A stretch of DNA of 37,815 bases from Dulcicalothrix desertica PCC 7102 (GTDB lineage Bacteria > Cyanobacteriota > Cyanobacteriia > Cyanobacteriales > Nostocaceae): NCBI RefSeq assembly GCF_003991905.1, contig NZ_RSCL01000002.1, positions 160,321 to 198,135 of the forward strand, read 5' to 3'. A program made the position numbers and the translations under genes. This document shows, piece by piece, positions 1 to 7,439 of the stretch (position 1 is the first letter of the stretch; every line of letters starts with the position of its first letter). Below the pieces are notes generated by a model. The model had not been told where the DNA came from. It worked only from the letters and a program-made list of their open reading frames with translations, and did no database searches.

Positions 1-168
1 TTCATTGTCTTGTCCTTAAGTATAATTAGTTAGATTTGAAACCGAGAGAGCGTCTGGGCTGCTTGGCTTCATGAGTTTATAATAGGTATTCCGCGCGCTC
101 TCGTACATCGGAGAAAAGCTTGAATTACAGATAATACTTTTTGTTTAGAACAAAAATACTATATATAT
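1..168. other. Left-edge intergenic stretch with a weak hairpin
   Basis: No gene is visible here. Near 130-163 an imperfect inverted repeat (AATACTTTTTGTT against AACAAAAATACT, loop TAGAAC) lies just beyond the stop codon of the quinone oxidoreductase gene. Read on the minus strand it could act as that gene's terminator. A second imperfect GAGAGCG/CGCTCTC pairing spans about 43-105. Neither is strong. Confidence 0.35.
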
Positions 169-1134
169 TTAAAATCTCAATACAACTTTTCCAGAACTGC
201 TTGCAACTCTTACTGTTTCATGAGATTTAGCGACTTCAGATAGTGCAAATTCTTGTGCTACTGCTGGACGTAATGTCCCGTTTTCCAGTCCTGCGTATAT
301 TTCTGAATGTATTTGTGCTGATTCTTGTGGAGTTGCTAATCCAATATATAAACCTATAATACTGGCGCCTTTCCAAAGCAATGGTGTAGGGTCTAAGTTT
401 ACAGCACCATCCGTTCCACCAATGATAATAATACGGCCAAATGGTGCAATTAAATTAACATCGTCCGCTAACTTTTTCGTGGCATTCATTTCTAAAATTA
501 TATCGAAGCCTTTACCATCTGTACATTCTAGGGCTTTATCTAAATAACCTGGTTCGCGATGGTTAACTGTAAAATGGGCGCCTTCTTTCTCAATTAATTC
601 TAAACCTTGCTGACTTCCTGCACTTCCAACTACTTTTAAACCGTAAGCGCGGGCTATTTGTACAGCAGCACTGCCAACCGCACCACTGGCACCATGTACA
701 AATACTGTTTCTCCAGGTTTGGCTTTTGCAAGATTAAATAATGCATAATAAGCTGTAGGATAAGAATTAACAGCAGCAGTACCCTGTGCAAACGAGGTAT
801 TATTAGGTAAAGGATAAACTGATTCAGCATCATGCACAATTAATTCTGCATATGCTCCAAGAAAAGTATTTACATAAACACGGTCGCCAGTTTTAAACTT
901 GGTTACACCTTCACCTACTGCTTCAATTACACCTGCTGCTTCAAAGCCAGGAATATACGGTAAGGGTGGTGTTGGGGCGCCGTGACTTTGTTCGCGCACA
1001 TAAGTATCAAGTGGACTAACACCTGCTGCATGAACTCTAATTAACACTTGTCCTGCGTTTGGTGTTGGTGCGGAAATTTCTTCCACTTTGAGGACTTCTG
1101 GGGCGCCGAATTGGTGAACTTGTACTGCTTTCAT
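169..1134 (-). CDS. Zinc-less medium-chain dehydrogenase/reductase, quinone oxidoreductase type
   Basis: The 321-aa product is a full-length member of the medium-chain dehydrogenase superfamily, in the NADPH:quinone reductase / enoyl reductase branch. The N-terminal GroES-like substrate domain runs to about residue 120. The nucleotide-binding Rossmann fold follows, with the dinucleotide loop GASGAVGSAAVQIA at about 148-161. The protein has only one obvious Cys and lacks the structural-zinc Cys cluster, so it should be a zinc-independent NAD(P)H-dependent reductase in the cytosol. It is the last gene of a minus-strand series headed by an AraC regulator, and is separated from the preceding gene by about 135 bp holding a palindromic repeat, so it may be partly uncoupled from that operon. 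The substrate cannot be read from sequence. Confidence 0.88.
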   Translation of the reverse strand: MKAVQVHQFGAPEVLKVEEISAPTPNAGQVLIRVHAAGVSPLDTYVREQSHGAPTPPLPYIPGFEAAGVIEAVGEGVTKFKTGDRVYVNTFLGAYAELIVHDAESVYPLPNNTSFAQGTAAVNSYPTAYYALFNLAKAKPGETVFVHGASGAVGSAAVQIARAYGLKVVGSAGSQQGLELIEKEGAHFTVNHREPGYLDKALECTDGKGFDIILEMNATKKLADDVNLIAPFGRIIIIGGTDGAVNLDPTPLLWKGASIIGLYIGLATPQESAQIHSEIYAGLENGTLRPAVAQEFALSEVAKSHETVRVASSSGKVVLRF

Positions 1135-1181
1135 TGATGTTTTATTTTATTTGAAATAGAATATTTTCTTGTGGAGCAGTT

Positions 1182-1260
1182 CTTGTGGAGCGGGCATCCC
1201 TGCCCGCCCCCATGCAAGCTGTTTGTGTTAGGAACGGGCAAGGATGCCCATTCCACAAGA
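1182..1260. repeat. Dispersed palindromic repeat, family A, inverted pair
   Basis: Two head-to-head copies of a GGGCA-rich palindrome: CTTGTGGAGCGGGCATCC on the left and GGATGCCCATTCCACAAG on the right. Further copies lie near 4294-4322, 5847-5877 and 32731-32757. All are intergenic. The hairpin sits between two genes of the oxidoreductase cluster. Confidence 0.7.
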
Positions 1261-1269
1261 GGGAAAAGT

Positions 1270-1560
1270 TTATTTTGCAAACAATGATTCTGTGCCTGTG
1301 TAGGGTTTCAATGGTGTAATTTCAGTTTGTAAAACACCTTCTTGTACCATTGGTAATTGAGCAACCATTTCGGTTACTGCTTCCAAGCTAGGCGCCTCCC
1401 AAAGTAAAACGGCGCCACTCATATCAGCTATATAATAAGCATTACGAATCGTATCGTCTGCATAATATTCCCAAACTTTTGCTGCTTCTGGTTTAACCAA
1501 AGGTAATACTTTCTCCATTGGAACACCTGGAACAACCTTAGCAATAACTAAAAACTGCAT
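1270..1560 (-). CDS. Muconolactone isomerase-like / YCII-type small ferredoxin-fold protein
   Basis: A protein of about 96 aa resembling the small dimeric alpha+beta barrel family that includes muconolactone delta-isomerase. It has an N-terminal strand (MQFLVIAKVV), a helix, and a C-terminal segment LPMVQEGVLQTEITPL that parallels the family's conserved LP...IEVTPL ending. I chose the start at 1560 rather than an in-frame ATG five codons upstream, because on the minus strand the sequence TTGGAGAAAGTT (a GGAG ribosome site) lies directly before it. It begins 17 bp after the dehydrogenase stop, which suggests co-transcription. Proteins of this class often act on small aromatic or quinone-like compounds, which fits the neighbours, but the substrate is unknown. 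Confidence 0.7.
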   Translation of the reverse strand: MQFLVIAKVVPGVPMEKVLPLVKPEAAKVWEYYADDTIRNAYYIADMSGAVLLWEAPSLEAVTEMVAQLPMVQEGVLQTEITPLKPYTGTESLFAK

Positions 1561-1577
1561 AACTTTCTCCAACAAAT

Positions 1578-2585
1578 CTAAAATTTAATTACAAGTTTGC
1601 CAAAGTGGGCGCCGCTTTGTAGATGACGATATGCTTCTGGTGCATCATTGAATGGAAAAACTTTATCGATAACAGGAACAATTTGGTGTAGAGTAATAGC
1701 TCGATTCATTGCTTCAAACATTTCTCGACTGCCAACATATATTCCTTGAACATCAATGCTTTTTAAGAGAATATTTGTATGGTTTACATCCCCACCTGTA
1801 CCTGCTAAAACTCCAATTAAGCTAATGCGACCACCAACACGAACTGCTCGCAATGATTTATCTAATGTTCCCGCTCCACCAACTTCAACAACTTGGTCTA
1901 CCCCTTCTTTTTGAGTTAGTTCACGAACTTTTTCATGCCAGTTTGGATAAGTTTTATAATTAATTGTTTCAGCGGCGCCCATTTCTTTTGCACGTTCTAA
2001 TTTTTCGTCACTGCTCGATGTAATAATAATTTTGGCGCCAGCAATGCGGGCAAATTGTAGTGCAAAAATTGAAACACCACCTGTACCTAGTAAAAGTACC
2101 GTCTCTCCCGCAGCTAGTCCACCTCTTGTTACTAATGCTTGCCATGCGGTAACAGCAGCACAAGGAAGAGTGGCGCCATCTTCATAAGAAAAATGGTCTG
2201 GTAATATAACCACTCCATCTTGATTTAAGACAACATACTCAGCTAACATTCCATCAATAGAACCACCCAAAGCTGATAGAATTTTTTGCCTGTCTAACTT
2301 GCCCGCAACCCAATCTTGAAAAAAACAACCTGCGACTCTATCACCAACTTTGACGCGCGTAACACCTTCACCCACCGCTACTACTTCACCCGCACCATCA
2401 GATAAAGGAATTAATGGTAGTTTTTGATTGGGATAGGCGCCTGCAACTACAGCAGTGTCTCTATAATTAAGTGAAGTTGCTTGAACTTGGATTAAAACTT
2501 GCCCAAAACCTGGTGATGGTTCTGGAATTTCCACAAGCTTTAAGCCATCAATACCTGAAGCGTCTTGAATTTGGTAAGCTTTCAT
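1578..2585 (-). CDS. NAD(P)-dependent medium-chain alcohol dehydrogenase-like oxidoreductase
   Basis: The 335-aa product is a complete medium-chain dehydrogenase, with a GroES-like domain at about 1-125 (GDGAGEVV-type segment near 62-69) and a Rossmann domain with LGTGGVSIFALQFA at about 166-179. The late segment GVLAGTGGDVN and the C-terminal HFGKLVIKF are typical of the 'zinc-dependent alcohol dehydrogenase family' annotation, yet the catalytic Cys/His zinc ligands are not evident. It differs clearly from the other dehydrogenase of the cluster (169-1134). Its start lies 2 bp from the end of the SnoaL-like gene, so the two should be translated from one message. Substrate unknown. Confidence 0.88.
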   Translation of the reverse strand: MKAYQIQDASGIDGLKLVEIPEPSPGFGQVLIQVQATSLNYRDTAVVAGAYPNQKLPLIPLSDGAGEVVAVGEGVTRVKVGDRVAGCFFQDWVAGKLDRQKILSALGGSIDGMLAEYVVLNQDGVVILPDHFSYEDGATLPCAAVTAWQALVTRGGLAAGETVLLLGTGGVSIFALQFARIAGAKIIITSSSDEKLERAKEMGAAETINYKTYPNWHEKVRELTQKEGVDQVVEVGGAGTLDKSLRAVRVGGRISLIGVLAGTGGDVNHTNILLKSIDVQGIYVGSREMFEAMNRAITLHQIVPVIDKVFPFNDAPEAYRHLQSGAHFGKLVIKF

Positions 2586-2587
2586 AT

Positions 2588-2983
2588 CTAATGTATTTGG
2601 TTGATTTCTTTCGCAAGTCCTTGAAAACTACTTGGGTCATAAAAATAGCGTTCATGGATAATTCTTCCATTTTTCCATGTTTGCATCCCCAATTCCTCAA
2701 TATGCATACGATATCCATCTTGAGTTGTAGCTTCTATATGCATTTCAACTACAGATTTATCTCCATCTACCAAAACAGAACCTATATGAAAATTATGTAT
2801 TTCTTTAACGTTTGCGTTCATACGCTTTTGACGTTCGATACTTAGTGCGCGTCCTACACGTGGCGCCTCTAAATTTTCTTGTACTACAACATTTTCATCA
2901 TAGAAACGTTCGTATATTTCCTCAACGGGTGGGTTTGTTTTGAAAAAGTCTAATAGTTCTTGAACACGCGCGCGAAGTTCCAT
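2588..2983 (-). CDS. SnoaL-like / NTF2-fold protein
   Basis: A protein of about 131 aa with the look of the SnoaL-like (NTF2 superfamily) polyketide-cyclase-type domain: an N-terminal helix, YERFYDENVVV, a central HIEATTQDG strand pair, and the ending GRIIHERYFYDP. Members are cone-shaped dimers that bind hydrophobic small molecules; some are isomerases or cyclases and many have unknown roles. I place the start at 2983 because a GGAG ribosome site (CTGGAGAACAAAA) lies before that ATG. The longer in-frame start at 3013 would run into the C-rich repeat. It heads the tight dehydrogenase and isomerase-like series. Confidence 0.75.
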   Translation of the reverse strand: MELRARVQELLDFFKTNPPVEEIYERFYDENVVVQENLEAPRVGRALSIERQKRMNANVKEIHNFHIGSVLVDGDKSVVEMHIEATTQDGYRMHIEELGMQTWKNGRIIHERYFYDPSSFQGLAKEINQIH

Positions 2984-3002
2984 TTTTGTTCTCCAGATAT
3001 TG

Positions 3003-3082
3003 ATCCCCCCCAACCCCCCCTTAATAAGGGGGGGCTAAGAATGATTCTTGTTCCCCCCTTATCAAGGGGGGCTAGGGGGGAT
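3003..3082. repeat. C/G-rich dispersed palindromic repeat, family B, copy 1
   Basis: An inverted repeat built from ATCCCCCC, CCCCTTAATAAGGGG and GGGGGGAT blocks. Two such palindromes lie in tandem around a short AT-rich centre. It lies between the AraC gene and the SnoaL-like gene. Close relatives are at 13328-13399 and 17381-17410. Its strong hairpin could attenuate or protect a transcript crossing it. Confidence 0.75.
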
Positions 3083-3121
3083 TCTTTGCATCTACAATAA
3101 CTAAAACGCGCGTTGTAAGTC

Positions 3122-4039
3122 TTATATATTTTTGCCGTTTTTATACGTTCTTGCTATTTCTTTGGGAGTGGCGCCTGTAAGCTGTTTGAAATGTCGGTTA
3201 AAATGTCCTTGATTCGCGAACCCACACTCAAGGGCAATTTCTGCTAAACTAAGCTCTCCTTTTTGAAGTAAAATTTTTGCTTGTTCCACTCGTTGCTGAA
3301 TTACATACTGGTGCGGCGTAATCCCTAGCGACTGCTTAAACAATCGGCTAAAGTAAAATAGACTCATTCCCACTTGTTGCGCTAGTTCTTCTAACCCAAG
3401 ACTGTTATTAAGATTTGCCCTAATGTAATCTAAAATATGGTTAAGCTTGTGACGCGGCAAACCATCCGCATAAGTTGCAATTTGTACCTTACGAACCCCA
3501 TATTTACGTAAAATATGAGTTACTAATGTCGTTTTAAGTTGGTCAATAAATAAGTCACTGGCAACCCTAGAAGTAACCAATTCATCTTTAAGAGTAAGCA
3601 AAATCCCTTGAATTAGCGAGTCTTCCACCGTAGCAAAATGCGGTATTAATTCAATTCGGTCAGGATTAACTAATTCTTGCCCTACCTGTATAAATACATG
3701 TGCGTCAAGTCCTATACACATAAATTCTATATCTTGGCGCCAGTTACAGCGATGCAACGAACCCGCAGGAAGAATAAACACATTATTATTACCAACTAAA
3801 TTTCGCTGCGTCTGCCCATCAATACACTGATTAATAGGTGTTTTTGATGTCACCATAGTTATCAAACTCATATTATGACGGTGTTCACCTGTATCATGGG
3901 CAGGTTGACGCTGCGTTTCAAAATGCCAGTCCTTACAAGTAATCTGACGAATAGCAGGTTTTGGCAGCACTAAATTAGATGCTTCTGGCGAAGAATGATA
4001 ATCAATTACGGTCACTGTCGATGTTGTTACTGGCGCCAT
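3122..4039 (-). CDS. AraC-family transcriptional regulator
   Basis: The 305-aa product has the standard AraC layout: an N-terminal cupin-like sensing domain (HDTGEHRHNMSL near 48-60, then FILPAGSLHR) and two C-terminal helix-turn-helix motifs at about 205-300, including LEELAQQVGMSLFYFSRLFK and AEIALECGFANQGHFNRHFK. It is encoded just upstream of, and on the same strand as, the oxidoreductase cluster, separated only by a palindromic repeat. It is the obvious candidate to control that cluster in response to a small molecule. The ligand is unknown. Confidence 0.9.
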   Translation of the reverse strand: MAPVTTSTVTVIDYHSSPEASNLVLPKPAIRQITCKDWHFETQRQPAHDTGEHRHNMSLITMVTSKTPINQCIDGQTQRNLVGNNNVFILPAGSLHRCNWRQDIEFMCIGLDAHVFIQVGQELVNPDRIELIPHFATVEDSLIQGILLTLKDELVTSRVASDLFIDQLKTTLVTHILRKYGVRKVQIATYADGLPRHKLNHILDYIRANLNNSLGLEELAQQVGMSLFYFSRLFKQSLGITPHQYVIQQRVEQAKILLQKGELSLAEIALECGFANQGHFNRHFKQLTGATPKEIARTYKNGKNI

Positions 4040-4364
4040 CAGATATATTATCGTAGGGTGCTTTAATGAGAATAAGGCGCCGACACATCTAAACGCAACA
4101 ATTACAACCGTGGCTAATGGTGCCTACCTAAAAATCGTAGGTTGGGTGTAAACGGAGTTTTCCCGCAGGGTAGGCTTTGCGGAACCCAACATAAATAAAG
4201 TTTTTTAGCTTAAATAAGTGCCATTCACCGTACAAGCGTCACGCACCAGCTCTCAATTGTAAACGATTTTCAATTACAGCTTACAATAATATAAGGGCAG
4301 GCAAGGATGCCCACTCCACAAGATTTTAAATAAAGTAAGATAAGTCAAATTATCTTAATATAAT
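4040..4364. other. Intergenic region with dispersed repeats
   Basis: No gene is seen. It holds the upstream region of the AraC gene, an inverted repeat GTTGGGT (4141-4147) / ACCCAAC (4184-4190) with a GC-rich centre, an ACAAGCGTCACGCACCA segment near 4233 that resembles one arm of the repeat at 30526-30584, and a family A palindrome at 4294-4322. Confidence 0.5.
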
Positions 4365-4622
4365 TTAATCTGTGTATTTAGCTCTTAGTTCCTCAATGCT
4401 AATTCCCTTACCTTGTTTCAAACTTTGACGAGCCTGAGCAATTTCTGCTTCAAAACCTGGAGAGCGCACCAGTAACTCTTCCCATAAATCTTCTGCATCC
4501 TCCAAACCAATCAAAATTCCGACTGGTTGCCCGTCACGAGTAATAATCACACTCTCTTTTTCGGCAACTTGTAAATAGCCTGACAAATTGTTTTTTACTT
4601 CATCGATGGGTACTTGTCTCAT
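4365..4622 (-). CDS. Type II antitoxin, Phd/YefM family
   Basis: The product is about 85 aa. The N-terminal half (MRQVPIDEVKNNLSGYLQVA, then ESVIITRDGQPVGILI) is the Phd/YefM DNA-binding and dimerisation fold. The C-terminal half is a charged helix region ending SIEELRAKYTD, which would wrap the toxin. I chose the start at 4622 because AGGAGG lies just before it on the minus strand and its ATG overlaps the stop of the upstream toxin frame as ATGA. The longer ORF adds ten residues that are really the toxin's C-terminal codons read out of frame. The antitoxin looks intact while its partner is frameshifted. Confidence 0.85.
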   Translation of the reverse strand: MRQVPIDEVKNNLSGYLQVAEKESVIITRDGQPVGILIGLEDAEDLWEELLVRSPGFEAEIAQARQSLKQGKGISIEELRAKYTD

Positions 4623-4929
4623 TCCTCCCTCCTGCCAAATTCGGTTAACCACTTCATAGCTTCAGATTTTTCCCGGATGCGGAGAATTTCCACAATTCCA
4701 TCTCCATCATTAGTGTAGTTCACATCATAAAACGCTCGCAGGTCATCAATCCTTAACCGATACTGAGGTTGTTGCATCTGTTGGAGACGCTTTATACGAC
4801 TTTTACTCGTTTTTCTGGCTCATATCTCAAAAATGTCTCAATGGCATCTAAAGCTTTAGCACGGTCATTAGCTTTAAGTGCTGCAATGTCCGCTTCCGCT
4901 TCTGGAGAGAAAATAATTTCGTATCTCAC
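4619..4929 (-). pseudogene. RelE/ParE-type toxin, frameshifted
   Basis: On the minus strand a GTG at 4929 opens a reading frame VRYEIIFSPEAEADIAALKA and continues to YEPEKRVKVV, where it stops at 4794-4792. The next frame continues without a gap as SRIKRLQQMQ, LRIDDLRAFYDVNY and VEILRIREKSEAMKWL, ending in a TGA that overlaps the antitoxin ATG. Together these give a ~103-residue RelE/ParE toxin. The break maps to the four-base run at 4801-4804: one extra A on the coding strand would restore a single frame. Toxin-first gene order with ATGA coupling is seen in several type II modules. A sequencing error in the short homopolymer is the alternative to a genuine loss of the toxin. Confidence 0.8.
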
Positions 4930-5074
4930 GGTCGCTCGTTTCTATGAAAGCTGCGTTACTTTACATAATCCCACAGATTGGTAAATTAATGTAAAGCCTA
5001 TAAGGTAGTTGATACCAGCAGCATAAAACAGTATTATTGTACTGAAATGTCATTGGCTAGGTTAAGTAAAGTCT

Positions 5075-5800
5075 ATGATGCAAGTAATTAGGCAAATAAA
5101 AGAGCGAAATAAGATAGACCTGGAATGCAAAGGTATAAAGTATGACCTTTTCAGGCTAGATGATTCAGAATACGACCTACTTAGAGATAATAGTTTACCA
5201 ATTGAAGAACCAGATTTTCGGTTCTACCACTCGCTATTTCGTTCTAAAGATGGTAGAGGGAATGAATTAAATTTAGCTGAAATTTTTGTAACACTAGAAT
5301 CAATATTTAGTAAAACCAGTAATTCTTTTGACCGTCACAGAGGTTCATTCAGCTTTCCCGTATTGCTCCTTATCAAAAAGCCTGAACAAACTTTTTTTTA
5401 CTTAATGAATATAAGTGACCGTAGAGGCTCTGTTGATTTTAGATTGTACAAAATTATACATGAAGGCTTAGAAGAGAAAGATTATAATAACACACAAAAA
5501 CCATTTGAGGATGAGTTTTCGCGGCATGAGATTAATTATTTCATTAGCTACTTTTATGGTACTCTCATCAGCCACTTCCGTATATTTAAACGTAATACTC
5601 CTGTTAAACCATTTATAAGAACAATTAATTCGAGTGGAGTTTTATACGGATATAAAGACGATGGATATTTTGAATTAGACTGTGAGTCTTCAGAAGAGTG
5701 TGAAGCAGAAATTAAACTTTTTGAAGAAAAGTATGGCAAAGAATCAAAATCCGAAACAATCAATGCACTGTTACAAGGTATCATCAGCGAGTCAGCCTGA
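5075..5800 (+). CDS. Hypothetical protein, AT-rich orphan
   Basis: A 241-aa protein I do not recognise. It is rich in Phe, Tyr, Glu, Lys and Arg, has no signal peptide or membrane segment, and shows a predicted mixed alpha/beta pattern with a central hydrophobic strand FSFPVLLLI near residues 91-99. The last third is acidic (YFELDCESSEECEAEIKLFEEKYG). Two adjacent ATG codons start it, and no strong ribosome site precedes them. It lies among toxin and nuclease remnants, which suggests an accessory gene, possibly acquired. Confidence 0.6.
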   Translation: MMQVIRQIKERNKIDLECKGIKYDLFRLDDSEYDLLRDNSLPIEEPDFRFYHSLFRSKDGRGNELNLAEIFVTLESIFSKTSNSFDRHRGSFSFPVLLLIKKPEQTFFYLMNISDRRGSVDFRLYKIIHEGLEEKDYNNTQKPFEDEFSRHEINYFISYFYGTLISHFRIFKRNTPVKPFIRTINSSGVLYGYKDDGYFELDCESSEECEAEIKLFEEKYGKESKSETINALLQGIISESA

Positions 5801-6095
5801 AAAACTCCAAAAATTTAATTAATGATCTTGTAGGATGGGCAATAGCTTTCTTGTGGGATGGGCATCCTTGCCCGTCCTCAACTTGAAGGCACATCAGCTG
5901 ATGTTGCACTAGTCATGTTAGCTTGCGGCTTCTAACATTACTTATTACACTGCGGGGGGCGCCATGTATCTGCTTCTAATTTAAGTATTCTAAGTTCCGT
6001 TTTAATGTTTGAGGCACCTTGTTTTGCCAAACAAAAGTGCAAAGGAATGATTTAAAATAAAATTAGGATTGTATAACAACCTATTCTATTCTTTT
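5801..6095. other. Intergenic region with a palindromic repeat
   Basis: No gene is seen. A family A palindrome (CTTGTGGGATGGGCATCC with TTGCCCGTCC) lies at about 5847-5877, shortly after the stop of the preceding gene, and could serve as its terminator. The rest is AT-rich. Confidence 0.5.
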
Positions 6096-6325
6096 ATGAC
6101 TGAATTACTTCGCTTTGTTTTGCAGAAATTGAAAAACTCCCAGAAGAAAAGCAAGACGCTATCGCATCTCGGCTTTTGGCTGAATTAAAACAAGAGTCAG
6201 AAAAGCTTCTACTACAACAGTTAGCATCCACCGAGGCAGTTGTGTGGTCTCCTTATGATGCACACGAAGCTGCTCAAACATTATCTGAGCTTTTAACTAC
6301 AGCAAAACAGGAAGGCAATGCTTGA
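6096..6325 (+). pseudogene. Small helical accessory protein, frameshifted
   Basis: An ATG at 6096 starts MTELLRFV. The homologous continuation FAEIEKLPEEKQDAIASRLL lies in another frame and runs to QEGNA before a TGA at 6323-6325. Restoring one T in the TTTT run at 6118-6121 would join them into a ~77-aa all-helical protein. Cyanobacterial proteins starting like this (xxxLPEEEQDAIASRLLAEL) are commonly found as the first gene of small two-gene modules with toxins or retropepsin-like proteases. The end overlaps the following protease fragment, as expected for such a pair. The frameshift may be real decay or a sequencing error. Confidence 0.65.
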
Positions 6326-6509
6326 AGGTAAGCGGTTTTCTTTTACAGAACGTAGAAGTAATCTTGGTGTTTCTAGTAATATGCCCTACTTACCCCTAAC
6401 GCTTGCGTATAATAAACGTTCACTACAAGCTCTGGGTTTATTAGATACAGGCGCCAGTGTCAATGTGTTGCCTTATAATGTTGGTTTACAACTTTTGAGC
6501 TACGTTTAA
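6318..6509 (+). pseudogene. Retropepsin-like aspartic protease, truncated
   Basis: The 63-residue frame contains the pepsin/retropepsin active-site signature LLDTGASVNVLP (about residues 41-52), preceded by strands typical of single-domain retropepsin-like proteases in cyanobacteria. Those proteins are usually about 120-140 aa, so roughly the second half, which carries the flap and the hydrophobic-Gly motif, is missing. The frame stops at GLQLLSYV. A neighbouring frame reads ATFKKKTVIWK just beyond, hinting at a frameshift before the deletion. I treat it as a remnant. Confidence 0.65.
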
Positions 6510-6586
6510 GAAGAAAACGGTAATATGGAAATAATCGGATTACTACCTCCCAACAACCTTAAAACCGTAAAACCATACAAAGCCAT

Positions 6587-6991
6587 ATGGAAACTCAAAT
6601 TACTCTTAACCTGCCATCGTCCGTTTATGATAAAGCCAAACATTTTGCTCAATTAACGAATCGTGATATAGCAGATGTTTTGATGCAAGCAATTACGCTC
6701 TCTCTTCTTCCTATAACTACTCAAGAAGGGTCAACTACAAACCTAGAAAATCTCTCTATCAACTCTTTACCTGACGAAAAAGTGATTGCTCTTACAAAAT
6801 TACAAATGGCGCCCTCTCAAGACCAAAGATTAAGCGAATTACTATATAATCAGCAGGCTGGAACACTTCAGGATGGCGAACATTCAGAACTAAACGCTTT
6901 GATGCAAATTTACCAAGAAAACCTGTTACTTAAAGCAAATGCTTTACGCGAAGCAGTTGTTAGAGGCTTACGGGAACCTTTAGACGCATGA
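6587..6991 (+). CDS. Small RHH-like partner of the HNH nuclease
   Basis: A 134-aa protein. Its N-terminus, METQITLNLPSSVYDKAKHF followed by a helix with NRDIADVLMQAI, looks like a ribbon-helix-helix DNA-binding or antitoxin fold. The remaining two-thirds is helical and charged, with no membrane segment. Its stop overlaps the start of the HNH gene as ATGA, so the two are translationally coupled. I infer it is a cognate partner or regulator of the nuclease. The RHH call rests on a weak resemblance. Confidence 0.72.
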   Translation: METQITLNLPSSVYDKAKHFAQLTNRDIADVLMQAITLSLLPITTQEGSTTNLENLSINSLPDEKVIALTKLQMAPSQDQRLSELLYNQQAGTLQDGEHSELNALMQIYQENLLLKANALREAVVRGLREPLDA

Positions 6992-7413
6992 GTTCAATAT
7001 CAGAAACACTAAAAGCAAAAATTCGCGCTTCTGCTGGTAACAGATGCGGCTATTGTCGCAGTTTACAAATATATGTTTTAGGACTGCTCGAAATTGAACA
7101 TATTATTCCTAAAGCGAAAGGCGGGACTGATGACGAAGAAAATTTATGGTTAGCTTGTCGTTTATGTAACAATTACAAAGGGACTCAAACGGATGCTGTA
7201 GACCCAGTAACTAACAAAAAAGTCAAGCTATTTAATCCTAGAAAGCAAAAGTGGTCAGAAAATTTTGAATGGAGTTCAGATGGCGCCCAAATCATTGGAA
7301 CTACTGCCACAGGTAGAGCAACAGTTATTGCGCTACAACTAAACAATATAATCTCAGTAACAGTTAGGCAGCAGTGGGTGTTGGCTGGTTGGCATCCACC
7401 AACAGAAACTTAA
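6988..7413 (+). CDS. HNH endonuclease
   Basis: The 141-aa product contains a compact HNH nuclease domain. A zinc-binding pair CGYC sits at about residues 19-22, the catalytic IEHIIPKAKGG segment follows at about 37-47, then ENLWLACRLCNNYKG with the second zinc pair CxxC. The C-terminal tail has repeated Thr/Gly-rich strands. The ATG overlaps the stop of the upstream RHH-like gene. HNH proteins of this size occur in mobile introns, restriction systems and toxin-like modules; nothing here points to a group I/II intron. The domain looks intact. Confidence 0.88.
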   Translation: MSSISETLKAKIRASAGNRCGYCRSLQIYVLGLLEIEHIIPKAKGGTDDEENLWLACRLCNNYKGTQTDAVDPVTNKKVKLFNPRKQKWSENFEWSSDGAQIIGTTATGRATVIALQLNNIISVTVRQQWVLAGWHPPTET

Positions 7414-7439
7414 TATCCGCTCTCCAAGTTTATTTATTG

